Assembly: GCA_018136815.1 (NCBI GenBank)
Contig: CM030934.1
Location: forward strand, 6,309,698-6,373,697
Length of the DNA stretch: 64,000 nt
From: Isochrysis galbana
Lineage: Eukaryota > Haptophyta > Isochrysidales > Isochrysidaceae
Direction: 5' to 3'
Shown here: positions 61,106-64,000 of the stretch, piece by piece
How positions within the stretch are numbered: position 1 is the first letter of the stretch
How the letters are laid out: every line of letters starts with the position of its first letter
Notes under the pieces: generated by a model
Database searches by the model: none
The model's input: only the letters and a program-made list of their open reading frames with translations
What the model was told of the DNA's origin: nothing
Program-made: the position numbers and the translations under genes

Positions 61106-61956
61106 ACGTAGCCATAGGGCCGATGGGAAGGGCTGAGAACCGCCCTATATACCCTGGGTTTTTGTCTCTTCTTCTTCACTTTTCTTCTTCTTTCTTCCTC
61201 TGTTCTTTTTTTACTGTTTTACTGTTTCTCTTTTACTGTTATTTCTTTTTGCCTCTGAGACATCGCGAATGCGACACTATCTCTGGATATTTGGGTGGGA
61301 GCGTTGGATACTTGGTGGATATTTGGGTGAGTGTGGGGGGCCTTCGCGAAAACGAAACCCTCGCAGATCAAGAAAAAACCACCGAGGGGCGCGTAGCTCG
61401 CCTGGGGGTCACCAGCGAAGTCCCACAGCTGCAGAGAGGACATAGTAGGTAGATACGTGAGGAACTTGGGACTCGATTTGCGCGGGGGCAACTCAAAACT
61501 CGAGACAAATGCCCCTTGCGAAGTTAAAGGGTAAAGGGTAAAGGTAAAGGGGCACGCAGGATAGCTCATAGCTCGTGCCTTGCGTGTAGCGTGTATACTG
61601 CAGTCAGCAGTCATGCGAGTCGTGGCCAGGCGGCGTAGTACATGGCTAGTGGCAGTAGCGGTACTAACCCCCATTAGAAAATCAAAATCAACATGGAGAA
61701 GAGACTAAGATACAAACAAGGGACGGCCAACCCTTTGCACTTGCAATGAGAACGCAACCTACGACCAATCGACGGCGCAAACCAGCTTATGCTGCACGAG
61801 GAAAGGCCAAATGGTACAGAGACAGTGTGATCAAACCAAACCGCGCGACGAGTATCGCTACTAAGCGTGGACCAGGTTCATCACCAAGACGAGGTGACAC
61901 ACATCAAAGTGTGTACGAGCCGGTAGATTGTGTGGCTCTAGAGCAAGAGGCAGGAT

Positions 61957-63181
61957 CTAAAACAGATTTGCTCTTTCCAGAGAGAGCTTGATCGTCTCGT
62001 ACGTCGTCCAACAGATGGCAACCGACGGCGCGTGCACCAGCATGCGCGCAGAAACCCCTCGAAGGAAGCCCCGATAGCCCTCCTCAGTCCAAATGCTTTG
62101 TGCGGCATGCACAAACCCTCTGTATGTCAGCCCTTGGCGACGGCACGTAAGAGATGCCGCCTCGGTGCAAGCTGGCCCGCCATTCGCCAAGCCTCCTGTA
62201 GAGCTTTGAGATGTGGCTAAACTGAACGGAGCACTACCCCCGCCCCCAACCGCGCCCAGCACCACAGGTGGCGCAGCGAGGTGTTGGGTCTGCAACCGCG
62301 TCTTCACAACATCCAATGGGTTCGTCATCGCAGCAGCCACAGCACCAGAGCCTGCGCCGGCAGCAATGAACGACGTGTAGGAGGTCTCGCCGCCCGGATT
62401 AAGCATCTGACGAAGCCCCTCATTTGACGTCCCCATAATGAGCGCATACGGCAGATTCATGAGGAGAGTCGTGGGGTACGAGACGTAAAATGCTCTTGGC
62501 CCCTCATCCCTCATGATGACGCATGCACAGTCGTAGACGCTCGATCGGCTGGAAGAAAGCTGCATGCGCTGCTTGCACACGTCCATAGGAGTCATTATCA
62601 TATCGTGGGCCATGGTGCCCACCGCCACGGCAGCACCAGCACCCATTGCCTGCGAGCTTTCGCTGACATTTGCAGTCCCTCTCTTGTGCCATCCTGGTTG
62701 TGCTCGGAGTGACGTCAACCATGTGCTGAACACAGGCTTTAGGCCCTCGTAGGTGGTGAAATAGGTCGCGTGCGCTGGGATGCACCCGGTGAACATCGTC
62801 TGCACCCCACGCCACAGTCGGAGTCCACCGTGGTTCTTCCACAATCGGATGGCGACGTCCAGTGGCGACATGCAGCTTACGCACGAGCACGCTGCAGTGC
62901 TTCCGTGCGCTGCTCCAGAGGCGAGTCCTGGCTGGACGGAGCGCACGAGCGTGCAGTGCTGCTGCTGTCGTGCCTGCATCACGGTCTTGACCGTGTCCAC
63001 TGGAAACATGACCGAGTGCTCGGCAAGACCAGCCACAGAGCCAGCGACCGCATGCTACGGACAGCAGGGAAGGCATGCATGCTGCGGTCAGAGAGGAGAG
63101 CGGGGCGGCGGGAGGAGTGGGTGCGAGCACCTGCGCGAACGAGCCTTTCGATGGGTCCCACTCGTCGATGTCCTCGTCCAT
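61957..63181 (-). CDS. Mitoferrin-like mitochondrial carrier, two exons
   Basis: Exon 1 is 63181-63131 and exon 2 is 63054-61957, with a 76-nt intron (GTGCTC...CGTAG). The join GCG-CAG|CAT-GCG gives 382 residues. Three carrier repeats carry the P-x-D/E-x-x-K signatures: FPVDTVKTVMQ, TPMDVCKQRMQ and NPLDVVKTRLQT. GAGAAVAVGTMAHDMIMTP and the end GFLRGVSARMLVHAPSVAICWTTYE agree with the MRS3/4-mitoferrin group, which moves ferrous iron into mitochondria for heme and Fe-S synthesis. A repeat-1 insertion (CTLVRSVQPG...SCVSC, Cys-containing) and a Gly-rich loop in repeat 3 are longer than usual. Substrate assignment rests on overall resemblance only; other SLC25 members remain possible. Confidence 0.85.
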
Positions 63182-63371
63182 GTATCGGCCGGAGGAGGGA
63201 GAGAGTGGAGGGGGAAAGGGTCTTGGGGGTTAAAGACAGCGGAGCGCGCGCGGACAGGGGGCGCGATGCGGAGAGGGGCCGAGAGAACAGGGAGAGAAAA
63301 GGGGAAGGGAGAACGGAGACATCAGTAACTAGAGAGGTTACAAATCTGGGCCGACGGCCGGGGGTGGGGTG

Positions 63372-63447
63372 GGGTGGGGGTGGGGGGGGGGGGGGGGGGG
63401 GGGGGGGTGCAGGAGAGTGGGGGGGGGGGGGGGGGGGGGGGGGGGGG
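63372..63447. repeat. Long G tract
   Basis: Two runs of about 20-25 G separated by TGCAGGAGAGT, about 200 bp upstream of the carrier gene's start. The number of Gs is unreliable in any assembly. Confidence 0.9.
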
Positions 63448-63592
63448 AAGGTCGACGCGGGGGGCAGCGCCACCACGCGGAGCGGCTCGTCCCAATGTCC
63501 CAATGCCGCGAATTTTCTTTTTGGCGGGACGGCTCGATGCGATGACGTGGGTAGATCTCTAGGCTCTAGCAAAGTCATGAATGATCCCTAGA

Positions 63593-63743
63593 TGGGAAAT
63601 ACTTATTTACCGTATTTGGCCAGAGGCCAAATACATATGTATTTGGCTGTATTTGAAGCGCGTCCTGGGTTGTAGGCCTCGAATGTATTTGAAATGTATT
63701 TGGCTGTATTTGCAGGCCCCCAGCACCGTATTTCCCATCCGGG
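63593..63743. mobile_element. About 150-bp MITE with inverted ends
   Basis: The ends TGGGAAATAC and GTATTTCCCA are inverted. The element is flanked by the direct repeat GAATGATCCCTAGA (63579-63592 and 63744-63757). An alternative parse uses longer imperfect inverted ends and a 9-bp duplication, GAATGATCC. TGTATTTGGCTGTATTTG recurs inside. It has no coding capacity. Confidence 0.75.
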
Positions 63744-63757
63744 GAATGATCCCTAGA

Positions 63758-64000
63758 GTACATAGCTAATAGCTAAAGCAGTCAATCAAATATGTTCGAG
63801 TAGAGCGCGTGGGACAGCCGTGGGCAGGCCCATACCGAGTAGCGAGACGAGGGCTAGGTGTAGCATGGTTTTAGCGACGCAAAGAGGGGACGAGATCGGA
63901 GGACACCTAATTAAGCGTACACCACCAGCCCCTCCTCCCCCTGGGCCCCCCTGATCAGGACCCCCCAGCCAGCTCCAGTCGACTGGCAGGGGCTCGAGAG
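63758..64000. other. No gene recognised
   Basis: Nothing supported apart from a C-rich stretch near 63925-63970. Confidence 0.4.

Noticed and set aside
62770-63591. 273-aa plus-strand ORF across the G tract
   Set aside because: It is antisense to the carrier gene and then translates poly-G.

Overview
The window looks like nuclear DNA of a photosynthetic protist with a secondary plastid, most like a haptophyte, though I cannot name the species. The evidence is short GT-AG introns (55 to 283 nt) in GC-rich genes, several proteins with an ER-signal-like leader followed by an Ala/Arg/Ser-rich stretch (the usual plastid import signal in such algae), long homopolymer and CT tracts, and a dense mix of eukaryotic transposons. 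Two 100-N gaps (4090-4189 and 28532-28631) mark scaffold joins. All splice sites given here were placed by eye from reading frame and GT/AG.

Layout. 1-3.3 kb: two membrane-protein genes. 3.5-15.6 kb: a tyrosine-recombinase remnant, then a large minus-strand Ty3/Gypsy-like retrotransposon (Gag, an ORF carrying a C5-cytosine-methyltransferase-like domain, protease, reverse transcriptase, RNase H) cut off by the first gap, and a hAT transposase tail. 16.8-18.2 kb: a nested insertion bounded by 19-bp target-site duplications. 18.8-25.4 kb: a six-exon gene for a predicted 1,959-residue protein joining a FEN1/XPG-like nuclease, a DExH helicase and a Listerin-like C4HC3 RING. 25.8-27.0 kb: a complete miniature LTR element with identical 168-bp LTRs. 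28-36.5 kb: a non-LTR element 3' end, a two-CNBD protein (cut by the second gap), a proline-rich membrane protein, a plastid-targeted protein and a coiled-coil protein.

38-48.7 kb: a DUF1415-domain protein, a LINE endonuclease fragment split by a 750-bp hAT-type MITE, a nucleotide-diphospho-sugar transferase with a long CT tract just upstream, and a plastid membrane protein. 49-63.2 kb: a Cys-rich ORF, an IQ-motif protein, a full-length palindrome-headed non-LTR element, a plastid protein, a transposase-like fragment, acylphosphatase, and a mitoferrin-like carrier. 63.4-63.8 kb: a G tract and a short MITE.

The genes do not form a pathway; they are ordinary nuclear genes separated by transposon debris. 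The two most unusual items are the nuclease-helicase-RING fusion and the methyltransferase-like domain inside a Ty3/Gypsy element. A third is a non-LTR family whose copies begin with a hairpin a few bases before an ATG and end in TTAAGAA plus a T-rich tail.
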